Source: Enoplolaimus lenunculus (lineage: Eukaryota; Nematoda; Enoplea; Enoplida; Thoracostomopsidae). Taken from it: a stretch of 64,000 bases of DNA. Positions 23,101 through 38,100 of the stretch are shown here, one piece after another. The first letter of the stretch is position 1, and the number at the start of each line of letters is the position of its first letter. The notes below the pieces were generated by a model. The model had not been told where the DNA came from. It saw only the letters and a program-made list of their open reading frames with translations, and searched no databases. The stretch is taken from assembly GCA_030248215.1 (NCBI GenBank), contig JASANG010001084.1, forward strand, positions 1 to 64,000. Reading direction: 5' to 3'. The translations under genes and the position numbers were made by a program.

Positions 23101-26100
23101 CAGCGATTTTGTTACAAAATTTTAATTTATCGTTAACTGATTTATAATTTCGCCAACGTAGCCAAACACCAATCCGTGTAAACAGGAGCCTTGCCATGAC
23201 AGTTATGGCATTCACCCCCAAGGGTTACCGGATTAATTGAGCCGAGTGGAGCAGATGTATCGTTCAACCGGTTCGTTGATATTTGTATTATTTATTAAAC
23301 AAACCGAAAATTTACAACATTAACCAGTGAACGAATCACAATTGGTCCTTTAAATGCGTTGTACAACGCCGTTTTTCAAATAAACCCGGTGTTCCCATCA
23401 GAGAAGTGAACTGCCATAAATCCAGAAGAAAAAAACGCGAATGACAACCAAATACTGTTATTCAAATCTACGTTTGATCTTAAAAGTAAATAGTGAACAT
23501 TTATATGTTTCACTATTAAATTAATATAATTTCAAAACCATGATTCAATGCGTATAGAGTCTTTTTAGTACTGTTATGCCTTCGTTTTGTCAATAAAGCT
23601 TTGTTCTCGCCGTCAGCTAATATAACTGTTTTCCCTGTGTGTTCTATGGCTTTCGTAAGCTTTATTTTTTTTTCACCCGATCACAGTGTAGCCACATTTG
23701 GTTCGTGGTACTATGTCTGTCAGTTCACATACCATCATGGTTATACTCTAACAGTAGGTATATATGGTGACGATGTTTAGCTACAAAATGAGATAAATAT
23801 TTAATATGTAACAACTGGATCACTGAGGAACACGAAGAATCTAAGGAGGCTTTCGAAGTTGGATTAATTTAATTTATTAAGCGAATCACAGTAATTTTAT
23901 GCAACGTCCACAATAACATGCGTACATCAGGTGACTTTTGAGGGGGTAGTGTCATGGACACTAAAGTATTTTTTGCTTCAGCTTCCTTCACATTGAAGCT
24001 TTTTGGCTTCAACGTCCAGGATACTGAAGACAAAAATGCTTCAATGTCCTGGACGTTGAAGCTCCTGGAAGTGGGAGCCAAAGAGCCAAAAAGCTTCAGC
24101 ATCTTTCAAACTGAAGCATTTTTGGCTTCAGTATCGTGCACAATGAAGCATTCTATTTTGGCTTCAGTATCCTGGACGTTGAAGCTCCTGGAAGTTGGAG
24201 CCAAAGAGCCAAAAAGCTTCAGCATCTTTCAAACTGAAGCATTTTTGGCTTCAGTATCGTGCACACTGAAGCATTCTATTTATTGGTATCTTCTTCTACT
24301 ATACTGCCTTTCGTTCCATTTAAGTTTTGCCGCAGGTTCGAACAACTTCCGGTATTAAGAGTTTTGTATTGTTTATAAATCCTGTGCTTATAATTTTGTT
24401 TTTGCTGTGATACATTAATGGATATTTATTGTGATATAAACTGAATATATCAAACATTAATGGGTATTGTGATGCGTAGAAGCTTGAAACAAACTCTACT
24501 AAATTAAAAACATATTTGTTTGCAACTCAACCGATAACAGCTTCCCAATTTGAAAATTCAAAATTCGGTGAGTATTTACGACGCAAAAACCTCGTGTGAA
24601 TTGTGAAGTTCAAATAATTCGTTTTTGGCCACTTATTTCAGTCTTTTTTTACTGTTGATAATTTAATTTTATTAATTTCTAAATTCGTAAATTTTGAATT
24701 TTAGTCTATAAATTACACTCTCGTAATTACTAAATTGATTTACTACAACATGACGGGCAGAAAGCTTTGCAATTAGAAGTTTTGTATATTCTTACGCCAG
24801 ATACCACCATATCAACTGTTATAAGAGCGGTGGTGTTATACTTGTCATGCGATGGCGTCCGACGCCGGACGCCGCTGCAAGCAAAATAACATTTCGGTCA
24901 ATGAAATGGTTGTGCGGTGCCATGCGACAAATTCTGTGCGTTGCTGTACGGTACCGAAAGAGGCCGAGCGGCATTAAAATAGTCAAAACGTATACAGCCA
25001 CTTCTTACGTTGTAAAATTAATGGATATAAATTTTAGTTCTCTATTTTTTAGGGTGGTCGGACTCCGGCAACGTCGCCTCGCGTATCTCGATCGTTTATG
25101 CAGCCCGCCATTTATGGGCGGCATAGACATGAACACAGTCCATACGATTGGTCGAACCGGCGCCAAACGGGACGTGGTTGAAGTTGAAGAGCGTCGCGGA
25201 TTTGCTGCATCTCGCTTTGGAAGCATGCGTAGCACGTCAAGAGGCCAATCACAATGGCTCAATCCTCAAATTCAACTCAACGGAGTCCAGTTTCATTCGA
25301 CAGGCAATGTTCGTTCGCCCAATCAGATCAATTCTTCAGCGTCGTTGAGAAGGCAACAGCAAGAGTCAACAAGGGTCTATAACCATTATGGCGGAGGTTC
25401 TACGTCACGGTTGGCTTCAAATCAAGCAATATCTGCGTCAACTGGTCGGTTAAATATTGGCGAATGGAAGCAAACACTGCCAAAGCGAAAGCTGTCACAA
25501 ACGAGTTCAAGTCGAGCACTGGAAGAACAATATGATGAACAGTATATACGCAAAGCGACCAATGTATTCAAAGCATGCGAAGATGGCATTGAATGGGTCA
25601 CTAAGTTTACAGTAAGTAAATTGAAATATCGATAGCAACGAATAATGAATAAGTATTGCGCTACTTTTACGTTCCCACGGTGGGTGGTCGGCCTAAAACT
25701 CAACCGACATCGAAAAACAAAACCAATATTAAAAGCTGTGCTGGAACCAAAAATAGACATTTTTGAGAAATTTGAATACGGGTAATGCGCCTGGTTTTTG
25801 AAGTATTTGGATCTGGGGTATTTTTTTTGGTATCTGGTAGGAGTTCGGTGCAGTCGATATATGTGTTTAGACTTATCGTGAATTGCGTCACAGTTTTTGT
25901 TCTTTGGATTACAGTTCTAAGTCATAGTCATAACGTATAGGCTTGTGACGATGAAGTATACAGTTTCGAAAATTAGTGAATATAATTTCTGCGCTATACC
26001 TTAAGTGTCATTTTTTATTTTGGATTGTAGTTGTTTGCTTGGGAACGCTACGACTTAGGATTGCAAAATTTTGTCAATAAATTAGTCTTGGTACATGTTG

Positions 26101-29100
26101 TAGGTTTTCTAAAGTTGAGATAATTTTTCTAAGCCTAATTTAAAGAAAATTTTCCAGTAATGTGGGAAAATAAATTTGCGTACCACAGCGAATTTGTGTT
26201 GAAAAACGGAACAGTGTTAGCGTTTATGCAGGTTTGCAACAGGAACTAAGTTTTACCGGAACACGAACAGTAACTGAATTTCTTTGCAAGAACCGGAATT
26301 TGAAATAATTTTCCTCGCCAAATCCATAACTGTTGGAAGTTTTAGAAGACTTGTCCAAAAATAGCTTAATTGAATTTCCAGCTATTTCGTAATCAAGTTT
26401 TGCGAACATACATTGGAAACAGTTTATTAACAAAACTGAACTAATTGCTAAAACACTCATTTCGAAATAGACAATTTTTCAAAAGCAAGGTTTCTAATAT
26501 TTAACTGATGATGAATAATTTGCAATGAAGCCGTAAAAATTACGGATCGTGCATCTTTGAACACAGGAACAGGAACAGGACTTGAAGTTTTACAGGAATT
26601 CCGGCCAGAGCAAGAATTTCAGTGGAACCATGCTTTTATCGTTTTTCAGGAACAACTTTTGAGTATGGAATTTTCGTTGGACGTTAAAGTTCTAGAAGAT
26701 GTACTGGAACAACACCAACTTGACCATCGAAATATTGTCGATTTTCGACAAGAAGTCGATCACGCTATTGCACGACAGGTATATTGCCGACCATTAATGT
26801 TACTTTTAGAAGTCTAACAGCCAGTGTCAGCATATTCCTAGGCGTAAGCCTATGCCTCAGTGTAAGGTTAAGTCTTAAATTATGATTAATCCTAAATTTA
26901 CGTTTAGGCTTATTAACCAAGAAGTAGTTAAACGTCTTAACCTAGTCTGTTGCTATTCTGCACTAAAACGCAACACCCTGTTAATAGAACATAGTCCATT
27001 TGTGAGTGACTAAAGTTGGTTGTTATATTTGTAACATCACCATCAAAACAATGCAATACAGCTGTAAGCCGAATTTTTCCTAGTCATTCCGTTTGTTCTG
27101 TCTCCTGTATACGGCCAGTGTAAAGAACAGGGACTGAACAGCATTATAAGCATATTCCTAACCTAAGCCTAAACGTAAGCCTAAGCGTAAGAATGAGGTT
27201 ATTTCTAACCTTAAACCTAAGCCAAGCAAAAAAATACTCTAAAGCTTAAGCTTACTCTTTTCTAGTCCCACAGAAAAACGTTCCGTCCATGATCTTTCCA
27301 TGAACCCTTGTTTACAACAGAAGATAAGCGCAAAAACTTAACTGAAACAGTGCTCAAACTACGTATTGTGGCTTTTTAAGCTTAATGTTGACTGGTAGAT
27401 CCAGGACTTTGCATTGGGAATCGTGAATTTACTGTAGAACAGTACTTCGTTATTTAGATTTTTGTGTTTGATATTTTAGTTATTGCCTAAAATACACCAT
27501 CTGAGTAAATTTCCATAAAGTTTGCCGAGATTGAATTTGAGGAAACTGTGTCAAATCTGAAATTATTTTCACCAGTTTATTGCTATCGCCACAACTACCA
27601 CTTTAGTATATAATGTTTTTGCAGGCTGAAGTGTCCGCTGAAGATTCTGTGGCTTATTGCGATTTGCTATCGGAATTCGAACAAAAATACGAAGATTTGC
27701 GGGTAATTTTGTATATGTTAATAGCACATAAGTTTATATATATGTATATATATAAATAAATAAAATAAATAAATAAATATATATAGATATATATCTATAG
27801 ACTTTTGTTACTTAACAAACAGCTGGCGGTACAGAAACATCGGTTTTCCGTTAGGTACCCTATCGTGTAATTGCTCATACATGGTTGAATTTAGTGTTTT
27901 CGAAAAGTTTTTTTTTGCAAATTTTTGCGTTTCATGACTTTAATTATTTTGTAAAAATATTTCAATTATAATTTTTGAACCAATACATTACAGGAGCTTT
28001 CGTGCGGCCGCATGGTTGATCTGGACTCATTGTTGGCGTTTGTACGAAACTCGTTGCTTGAACTGAAATGGATTTCGGAGCATCAAGATTTAGAGATTAT
28101 GCGAAATTGGTCAAACGTCGACTTGTTGGATTTGCCTATGCTGGAAAACTATTCCAAGGTGATACACAGCTGTTTAATTTACTTTCAGGCAAGGTAATGC
28201 AATTTCGTATTCCTGATTGACTTAATTTTAAAGTATCAAAAGGGACTAAACAACAACCCCCGGGGCCGTACGTGTTATTGATAATACAAACGTGTTGGTT
28301 ATGGCAAGACTATATTTTACGCAAATGCAGTTGGCCGTTTTGCGGATTGCTTTCAGATAACCTTTTAATGCAATGTTTACAATAATTATTGAGTAGCAGC
28401 CACCGATTTGTACCGGTGTTGGGATTTTGCGGCGAGGTTGAGCAAACCGTTGCACTGTTTCGGCACTTTTTGTGTCAAGCAATTTTTGTCCAGTTGCATA
28501 CTCTTGTTTGGAATCATTATCGAGTCTTGGGCCCCTGTAACGCTCAGGGTTGGACATTACTTTGCAGGACTGCAATAGACTAACGCTTAAGCTTTAAACA
28601 AATTTTTTGATTAGGATTAGACTTAAGCTTACGAATATATGCTTATTGCTGCTACCTGTTACAGCCGTATTCTATACATTGAGCGAGTCTTGGTTATAGT
28701 ATTAATGCTATCAAACTGGTTGTCAGAGTTAACATCATTACTATATTTCAGCAACTACTGCGTGAAATTGAGCTTCGCGAAGTGCATTTCAACGCAATAT
28801 ACAATCAAGGAACCGCTTTGATTAAACAGGAACATCCTGCTATTGCTGTTATCGAGGTATAATGTTTAGTATTTCTTATTTTGCTGCAGGAACTGTTGAC
28901 GTACGCAACCGCGCCCTGCCGCACGCCTCCGCGCACTGCTGTACACTGCGAACAGGCAGGTGTAAATATAAAATTTCATTTTCTCATAACATATATGTCG
29001 TAGACCAAATTGCTATTCAAGCCAAATTGGTGCTTGTCTATATTCAGACTAGAAATGTTTTTGTCGGTTCCAAATCAAATTCCAGCGGTGGCGTTTACCA

Positions 29101-32100
29101 TTTCGCCAGCTATGTCGAGACCGCGCTAACGTCGAATTTAATTGTTTGCAAAGCAAGCGTTAACATCGAGTTACGCCCAATACGGGTTTTCGTGTTTTTT
29201 GCACATTTGCAACGAACCAATAAAAGTAAAGCTGCCTCACTATGCATCGTAGGCATAATACTCCAAATAGCTTCTCAAGGTGCGTTGAAATCGGTCACAT
29301 TGGCACATTTTGTAATTGAATCTATTTGATTGTAACTCAAAACAGCTGCATACATATCGAATTATAAAATACAAAATCAAAAATATTTGGGCATTAGACC
29401 CAATTTAGTACGCTTTACTTTTTGCATTTTACTAGCGGGCCATAGTTTTTGTTTTATTTCAGTGTTTTGAACTCTAAATATGTAGGCAAAACCGATTTGG
29501 TTGCGCGTGGCGTGGCGCGGTGGCGTGCGACAATTTTTAATAGAAATTTCAGCGACGTGCGGTGAGTATTGCACAACTTTAAAACAACGATTAATTTGTA
29601 ATTATATATTATAAAAATGTAGGTTAAACATTTTTCAGGCATATCTGCAGTCACTACAAGTTCAATGGGATTGGTTAATTGCGCTATCGAAATGCCTTGA
29701 AGAACATCTACAAGACGCTGTTTCGCTACATGAGGTATGTACGTTTGTACCTTGCTTACACGACCACAACAGAATATATTTTGCCAAACCTGACGTGGAA
29801 TTAAAGATTCAAACGGGCTCGTAGCAAGAGAGGGGTCAGGGGTGGTCAGCCCCCCTCTCGAAGAATTCTGGCTCTCGGGAAAATTTTCAAGTTTGCTTTG
29901 CAAGTCACTGACAACCGTTTTATGCCCCTTGTGAAAATTTTTTGAGTCCCCCTCCGTAGCAGGGTGAGCTACCTACGGGCCTGAATTCAATAGGAGAAGA
30001 ACATTTTATTTAAAACAATGATGGCTTCTTCAGTATGAAATTCATACCTACTGCTTCCAAAGATTTTAATTTTTACCTCTTTGCATGCAACTTTGTATGC
30101 TTAATTTAATATTTAATACTTATTCACAGAAAACTGTTTAATTTTTTAAAATTTCAGTTAGTTGAACAAACAAAACAAGCGAATCATTGGATCGAACAGC
30201 AGATGAAATTTTTGGAATACAAATTTGATCGAAAAGAATTGCGAACTGAAGATGGGGACGCGTTGCTGGAAGAACTTGAAGTAAGAACAACTAAAACGGT
30301 GTTTTTCCTGAGATTTAGGCAACATTTAGTGTTTAACTCATTCAAATAATTGTACCGTAGTAATAAGACGGATTGTCATATTTCGAGTCAGAATCAGTAA
30401 GGTAAGAGGTGTATATCCCTAAGTAGAAGTTCGTGACCGGTTTCTAACTTAAATAAAGTTTAGTGCACAACTTCATTGACGAGTATAGATATTATATATA
30501 CCGATATTAATAGACGTAAGCATTTATTTCACGCTATAACAGCTAAAATTCATATTGAACCGTTATGATTTTAATGTAGTACTTGCTTAAATTATTAAAT
30601 TCGTAGGTTCCGGTTTTTTTGCGCAATTCAACAAGTCAAAAGTTAATCGTTACTGCCAAATTCAAAATTTACGGTCGAAATCCTGTATTTTTTTCTACCA
30701 TATAATCAAGAAACGCTGTGTTTGTACAGATTACTTATTTTAAAACAAACATATGTCCATCAATGTTGAATTTATATAATTTCAGGAAATTTATCGAAAA
30801 TTCGAACGTTACGGTCAAATAATTGGAGCGCTAATTGATCGCTCACGTACAGTATCACCGTTGTGGAAACGTGGCGAACGAGTACAATCCGCGTTTCCGG
30901 TTTCTGCTCTTGTTGACTTTGAAGATGTTGATGAGAATGTATGTTGTTGCTTTTTTTCTTTGATTCTAATTGGGACTGGCCAATATGTTTTAGATTTTGG
31001 CTAGAAATTTTTTACGGGAAGGCCAAACACGGATTTCGCTTACGTTACAAGTTGAGATGATGAACTTCGGCACGGTGGTGCTAATTTTTGCTTGGGTGCT
31101 GAGTCCAATGACTATTGTGGTTAGTTATTCGTGTTCTTTGTTTACCGGTATTTTTTATGGTCACTGTACCGAGTGTTTTGGCTATCGACGGGGTTTTAAC
31201 TCCTTACCCCAGGGTATACTGTGAGCAACTAAATACAAAAAAATGCACAAGCCATACACAACACACACAGTGCGCAGTGTTTGACCAATCTTACATGTAT
31301 GCGCAGTGTAAATACTTCAGATGTTTTGACAGCCAGCCTACGCTCGAGTGACCAGTCATATAGTTCACTGGTCATCTTAAACACCTCCCACACGTGAGAT
31401 GGCGGGTTCGAGTCCTGCCTAGAAATTAGTATTGAAATTGAAAATATTCATCTGACACCGCGTAGTTTTGTGAACTGTATTTTAAGATTAAAATCCTGGG
31501 TGGTGACGAATGTTTGCTGCTTGATACATCGGATCACGCCTACTGTTCAGTCCGCCTTCCCGGTAGCGGTCGTTCAGCTAAAGTTCCGTCAGTGATATTT
31601 CGAATTCCTCCGCCGGATGCCCGTCTTTTGAGTATTATAGAGCGACTACAGGTATTCTACCGGTTTAGAGTATGATTACAGCTTGTTAAGTGATAGCTGC
31701 AAATGCTAAAACTGCGTGTAGGCTAATTGTCACAAAAATCAGTGTGTCTCTCCTATCGTATATTCCTGTCGTATAACTAAACATGACTGTATCAATGAAA
31801 GTTAATTCAGCTAACTTATTCAGGTATCACGAAAGAAATATGTTGTCTATTATGCAATTGCAAATCAACAAGCTAAGGCTTAGGTTCAGGCTTAGCCTTA
31901 GATTTCAAGAAAAGGCTAACCTAAGTGTAAACCAAATCCTGAGGCTAACCTAAGCGTAAACCAAATCCTGAGGCTAACCTAAGCGTAAACCAAATCCTGA
32001 GGCTAACCTAAGCGTAAACCAAATCCTGAGGCTAACCTAAGCGTAAACCAAATCCTGAACTTTGCCTAATCGTGTAGCTAAGCCGGACCCTGAACCTAAA

Positions 32101-35100
32101 GCGAAGCCAAAAAGGCTAATTTGTAATTGAGGAGGAAATGTACAAGAGCTTTCGTTTAACACTTTGTAAGCAGGAAAAATGATTTGCATAAATTGTTCAT
32201 TTGTTTGATTTATAATTTTACTTATACGGTGCGGCGGTTATGTTTATTATGGTCGCTGGTTAATTTCAGGCGAAACTTGACATTCTTATGCGAACATGGC
32301 GTGAAAAGCATTGCTATATTCGATTTTTGATGCTTATTGATACAATGAAAATTATTCGGTCATGGGATTTGAAAAAGGTGTGGCTACAACTTTTGTAATG
32401 TCGTGTTTGGGTTTCGAATATGCGCAAAAGTAGATAGTTCCAAAATTCTTGCTCATATCATAGATACCCTAGCCATTAGAACACAAGTACAGCTGCTAAC
32501 GTTTACCGGTTCCCGTAGTTCAGTTGCAGATCCGCTTCGCCCCAATGTTAGTGTTGAAATATTCGCGTTTCTCGCAACGAAATTTTCTGACCCTCTTTGC
32601 ATACAGGGCTGGCTAAAACGATCAAATACAAAGGCGCTAAGAGAAAAAGCCTAAGCAAAATAATCTAAAGAATCTTTTTTAGTTCATGTCGATGCAAGAA
32701 GATGAACGTGAAACGATAATGAAAGCACTGAACGATGATACGAACAAGCTTTTGGGCGAATTTGAACCCGACAGCGCTATGTACGAACAGCTCAAAGACG
32801 AGTTCCGTCTGACAAATGAGCATTACTATTGGTTATTACAAGAGTCGATGAAGAAAAAAGGTAACTCATTTAGTATCGAGTTAGTGTTGACTGTTCGGAA
32901 TGATTAAGCTGAAGCAGAAAGGCAAACTTTAATCGTTTTCTGGATCTGTCCTTGTCGCTTCATGCACAATATGTTTCTCATATCTGTTTATGTTTTACAA
33001 TACACGTAGATAGGATATCAATTCGGGAAGACGTACAACCTCGCCAATAAGAAAATATTCTCGAGCTCTACACTGCGAAAAATGGTGAGTCAAATTGACT
33101 CTCTCCGAAATAGGCTCTACGGGACTACACTAACTGAGTCAAATTCTACTACGCGCGAGTCATACGTGTGCGACTCAGTGAGTCCAATTTGACTCTCTCG
33201 GAGTCGAATTTGACACAGTTTGTGTAGTCTCGTAGAGCCTCCCGTAGAGCGTATTTTGGAGAAAGTGCATTTGACTCGCCATTTTTTGCAGTGTAGAATC
33301 CAGCAGGTTATTGTAAAACCTGTCAAAAGTGATTTTTCTTGTTTCGCCGAAACTTTTTTTTCAAATGATTTTTGCATAATTTTGACCGCTGTTGGTGCTT
33401 AGCACGCTGTACAGAACATTTGGCTACGGCAAATTTTTAATTCAGAACCAGATCCGGCGGAAATATTCCAACAGCGATCGAGTGAACTTTTGGAGCGATT
33501 AGAAAAAATGTGGAAAGAACTGAAAGGAAGTGTGACTGACTCAGTTCCGCGAGAAAGTCAACCGCTGGAGCTTCTTATTACACGTCATCAGGTAAAAGGT
33601 TTTACTGGTAACACGGCGATTTGTCTGGTGAAGTTTCTCAAATGACGAAACGGTTGCAAATTTTTGCGTAAATGAAATTTTGACGTCAGAGTAGCGCGTA
33701 AGACTAATCCCGGCTTGTCAATTCTGATGTTTATTGAAAACGTTTTAAGATTATTTTTCACCCAACTATCTAAACTAAAGTTGAGTTGATTCAAACTGAA
33801 AACTCTGGACCTGTATTGTCAAACGGTTGTTGTAAGACCTCTATCCAAACTAAAGTTGAGTTGATTCAAACTGAAAACTCTGGACCTGTATTGTCAAACG
33901 GTTGTTGTAAGACCTGTATCCAAACTAAAGTTGAGTTGATTCGAACTGAAAACGCTGGACCTGTATTGTCAAACGGTTGTTGTAAGACCTCTATCCAAAC
34001 TAAAGTTGAGTTGATTCAAACTGAAAACTCTGGACCTGTATTGTCAAACGGTTGTTGTAAGACCTCTATCCAAACTAAAGTTGAGTTGATTCAAACTGAA
34101 AACTCTGGACCTGTATTGTCAAACGGTTGTTGTAAGACCTGTATCCAAACTAAAGTTGAGTTGATTCGAACTGAAAACGCTGGACCTGTATTGTCAAACG
34201 GTTGTTGTAAGACCTCTATCCAAACTAAAGTTGAGTTGATTCAAACTGAAAACTCTGGACCTGTATTGTCAAACGGTTGTTGTAAGACCTGTATCCAAAC
34301 TAAAGTTGAGTTGATTCGAACTGAAAACGCTGGACCTGTATTGTCAAATGGTTGTTGTAAGACTTCTATCCAAACTAAAGTTGAGTTGATTCGAACTGAA
34401 AACTCTGGACCTGTATTGTCAAACGGTTGTTGTAAGACCTGTATCCAAACTAAAGTTGAGTTGATTCGAACTGAAAACTCTGGACCTGTATTGTCAAACG
34501 GTTGTTGTAAGACCTACCACTAAATAGCGCAGATAAGTTTTCAAACGAACGAAATACAAGACGCTCGAATCACAGAGGCACAGCCAGCTCACCTTGCTGG
34601 GGGGGGGGTAAAATTTTTAAAGATATCGTATACAAGGGTTTCTGATGGCTTACAAACGAGGTTGACCATTTGCTTATCGGAACCAAAACGTTTCTAGCGC
34701 TCCGCATCTCTGCGATTGTCGACGATATACCGAGTTCATTACCAAGCATCACTTACTGATTTGAAACCGATCCCGTTTATTTTATAGACATTCGAAGCTA
34801 ATCTTCAAGCAAACGACGGTGAAGTTTCAAGCGTTCGTGATTTGTTCAAACAACTCAACGACGCGTCACAGAGTCACATGAGTCGAATGCAACGCGTTTT
34901 GGAGCTGTGGGACCAGCTTTGGGACATTTCACGATTATATGTTCAACGGTGAGTTCATATCTGAGTGAATACGTTAGCCTTTACTGTTGCAAGCATTCGG
35001 TTGCACTTTGCCTGCCTCAAAAAGCTAACATGACTTAATTGGACAACTAAATTTTATTTTAGTACTTTGTTGGAATGTTTGGCCTGGGCTAAGCAATTAT

Positions 35101-38100
35101 CACTTTAATGGGGGCGGAAGCATTACTGTAACCCGGTAAATCGTACTGCTACCCGATCTTTCTGGCTAGATGTTGGCTGTAAAAATGTAACAGGTATTAT
35201 TAAGCTAATTATCTTGTGGTCTTGTGGTCAATTTCATAGTTTGTCTTCGACAGTGGCGGATCAAGAGGTTGTTTCGTCGAAGGGAAATCTAGTTTAAGCA
35301 AAAACATCACTATATTGCATAAGATGTTGTTGGAGTTCGAACTAATGTAGGATGAATTTGTGGCAGATTGGAATAATTAGTAATTACAATATTTTTCCGT
35401 GGCTTCTGTGGCGCTAAATTTAATGTTTAGTATTTCAAACAATGTTGTTTATCAATATTTTAGACTAAAAGCACTTCAAACGCTTTTGAACGTCATCGCA
35501 GAAGGCAAACAGACACTCAGCGAACAAGAAGTTGTTTTGGCGCAATTTGGCGAAATGCCAGCAGATTTAGAACAGCTACGAACGCTTCATTCGCAGCTAC
35601 TGGTATAAAATAGCTTTTAAACATTTTTAAGTAACATTTTTATGGATACATTTTAAAATGAATCTACGACAATTCGTCGCGGGACAATTTGTCGCCTAAG
35701 AACTGTCATAAACCCAATTTATTAATCTAAACACAATTCCATTAAGCGTAATCCTGAGCCTAAGGCTAAGTCTAACCATAATGATGGGCGGCGAATAATT
35801 GTCAAATCGACTATAATTTCGAATTACAAGCGATCTCAGTCGACGAGTGGTCGGGCGACGAATTGTAGTGATGTCTTTTAAAATAGTGCGAAGAAGAGGA
35901 CGTTTTGTAGTTATCACTCCAGTAAGGATTATATTTTATATTTTTTTTGCGGAACGAGATGAGAAAAATTTCGTACAATGTTTAATCTTCACTCTGGCAA
36001 TGCATATATAGTTATTGGACAATATATATTACAACTGGTGATTTGTGATATGTTACAGCGGTCACGGTAACACTAAAGCCCTATTCGCACGTGCAAGTTT
36101 TTGCAGCGAGAACTTGCAGTTGCAAATTGCGCGCAGAACTTGCATTTTTCATCAACCAATGAGAAAACGGCTGCAATAATCTCAGTGAACTTGCATGGTT
36201 GTGTTGACAGATGTGAACTAAATTTCTATCTGATTTGTAATGAATTATTTGCAGCTGCAAGTTTTTCGAACGGGATTTTGAACAAAACTTGCACATGCAA
36301 GTTGTAGTTGCAAGCTCTCACAGCAAAAACGTGCACGTGTGAATAGGGCACACCTGTTGCTAAAACAAACGTTTCTACGATCGAGATAGCAGCCAATGAG
36401 AATTTCTTGTCCAATATTACTGAATTCATTATGAAAGTATTGTGGTACTACATCTAAAATATTAGAAAACTAACAACGGTTCTAGACCGCCTATGTTGTA
36501 CTGTTAAAAATGCAGTGTTGCAGATAATTATTTTTATAACGTTTTCCAACAGCCAAACAGCTATTGCTGGTCATTAACCGATTTAAAACTAACAGCCAAC
36601 ACATTGGACCGTAGTACCAACGAGTGGTAAAATATAAACCAAGTTCTTGAAAAATAAAATTGTTTATTTTTAATTTTCGAATATAAAAACTTTGATATGG
36701 CTCTTGAAACAGTGTAAAACTATTAAATTGCCAACATCTTATAGTGTAGCCAGAGCACTGACCAGTTTCAAAATTCAAGCAACCAGTACTCGATTTTATG
36801 GCATTAAATTGTTTTTTTTAATTTTTAGGAATTGCAATTATTGCTGCAACAAAAACAGCCACTATTTGATCAATTATCATCGTGTGCATCAACAATGCGG
36901 TCTGCAGTTGCACGTTCACGTGGAGACGCGTCTATGACTCATTTGGATGTTGATCGCCTGGAAGATGATGTTCAAGCAGTGATTGTACGATGGGAAAATT
37001 TGAGTATTGAAGTTGTCGAACGGTAAGCTTTTAGCCCCCCTTATTTGTACCAGAAGCGTAGCCTGAGTGGTTAACGGAGTGGGCATGGCGTCCCTTTGAT
37101 GACTTTGACCAAGAGTGGATGATCACTCTTTATAACAAGAGTGTGCAACTGGGTACATTCTGTGTATTAAAGAATGTACCAGCACGTGTTGCATTTTTGT
37201 TCGACCCCCTCAATCAGGGGGGGTTTAAGCAAGAGATTAATAGTATGCTTCAGTATACCTACCACCCCCCCCCCCCTTAAACAATGGGGGGTTACAATTT
37301 GCTCCTAGCATTACTACGATATAATACTGCATACAGACCGCCTAAACAAGGGGGGGTAGGCCAAAAACGCAACGCGTGCCGGGTACATTCTTTAATACAC
37401 AGAATGTACCCAGTTGCACACTCTTGTTATAAAGAGTGATCATCCACTCTTGCTTTGACGAATTTATTTCGGTTAATGGCTCAATGCTTGCTGAGAAACA
37501 AAAACATTCAAAAACAATACTACTATATGCATTAAAGTAATTGATGTCGGCCTGCAAACACCAACACCAGGCTGCGCGCATAAGTTTCACGCGCAAGTTT
37601 GCAGCAAGAAATTGCAGCTGTAACTTGAGCGTGCACATATTGTTCGAATCCCGTTTTACAAAACTTACAGCTACAGGATGCAGCTGTATTTTTTTATCTG
37701 CTCCAAACTTTTACGGGTGAATACGGCTTCAGTTGAACTGAACCTTAGCCTGCTTAATCACTGCATAGTTTCGAATTTTTGCCCATGTATAGAACAGGCC
37801 GGAACAGTAGTATAAGCATATTCCTAAGCCTAATCCTGAGCCTAAGCAAAAAATTAGTCTAAAGCTTAAACTGACTCTAGTATAGGCACTCCGGAAAACG
37901 ATCCGGCCCTGTTTTATACATGGGCCCGAATTTTTAAAAATGTTGAAAAGTTTATTAGTAATGATCAGTTTTGAAATATTTTCGTCTTGGTGTCGGTTAA
38001 TTTGAAACAGTGAAACCAGAACATTATACTGAGATTTATAACTTAAATTGCCTTTGGCTTCTCGCACGTTTCACTTGCAAGTTTTTTCACTATAATTGCA

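Noticed and set aside
24847-25052. Coding sequence upstream of the exon 4 acceptor
   Set aside because: The frame is open by chance through a GC-rich repeat and intron. TTTTTTAG at 25052 fits the phase from exon 3.
28862-29329. A 155-codon open frame inside the intron after exon 8
   Set aside because: It has no flanking splice sites in frame, its composition is unlike the neighbouring exons, and it overlaps a family K repeat piece.
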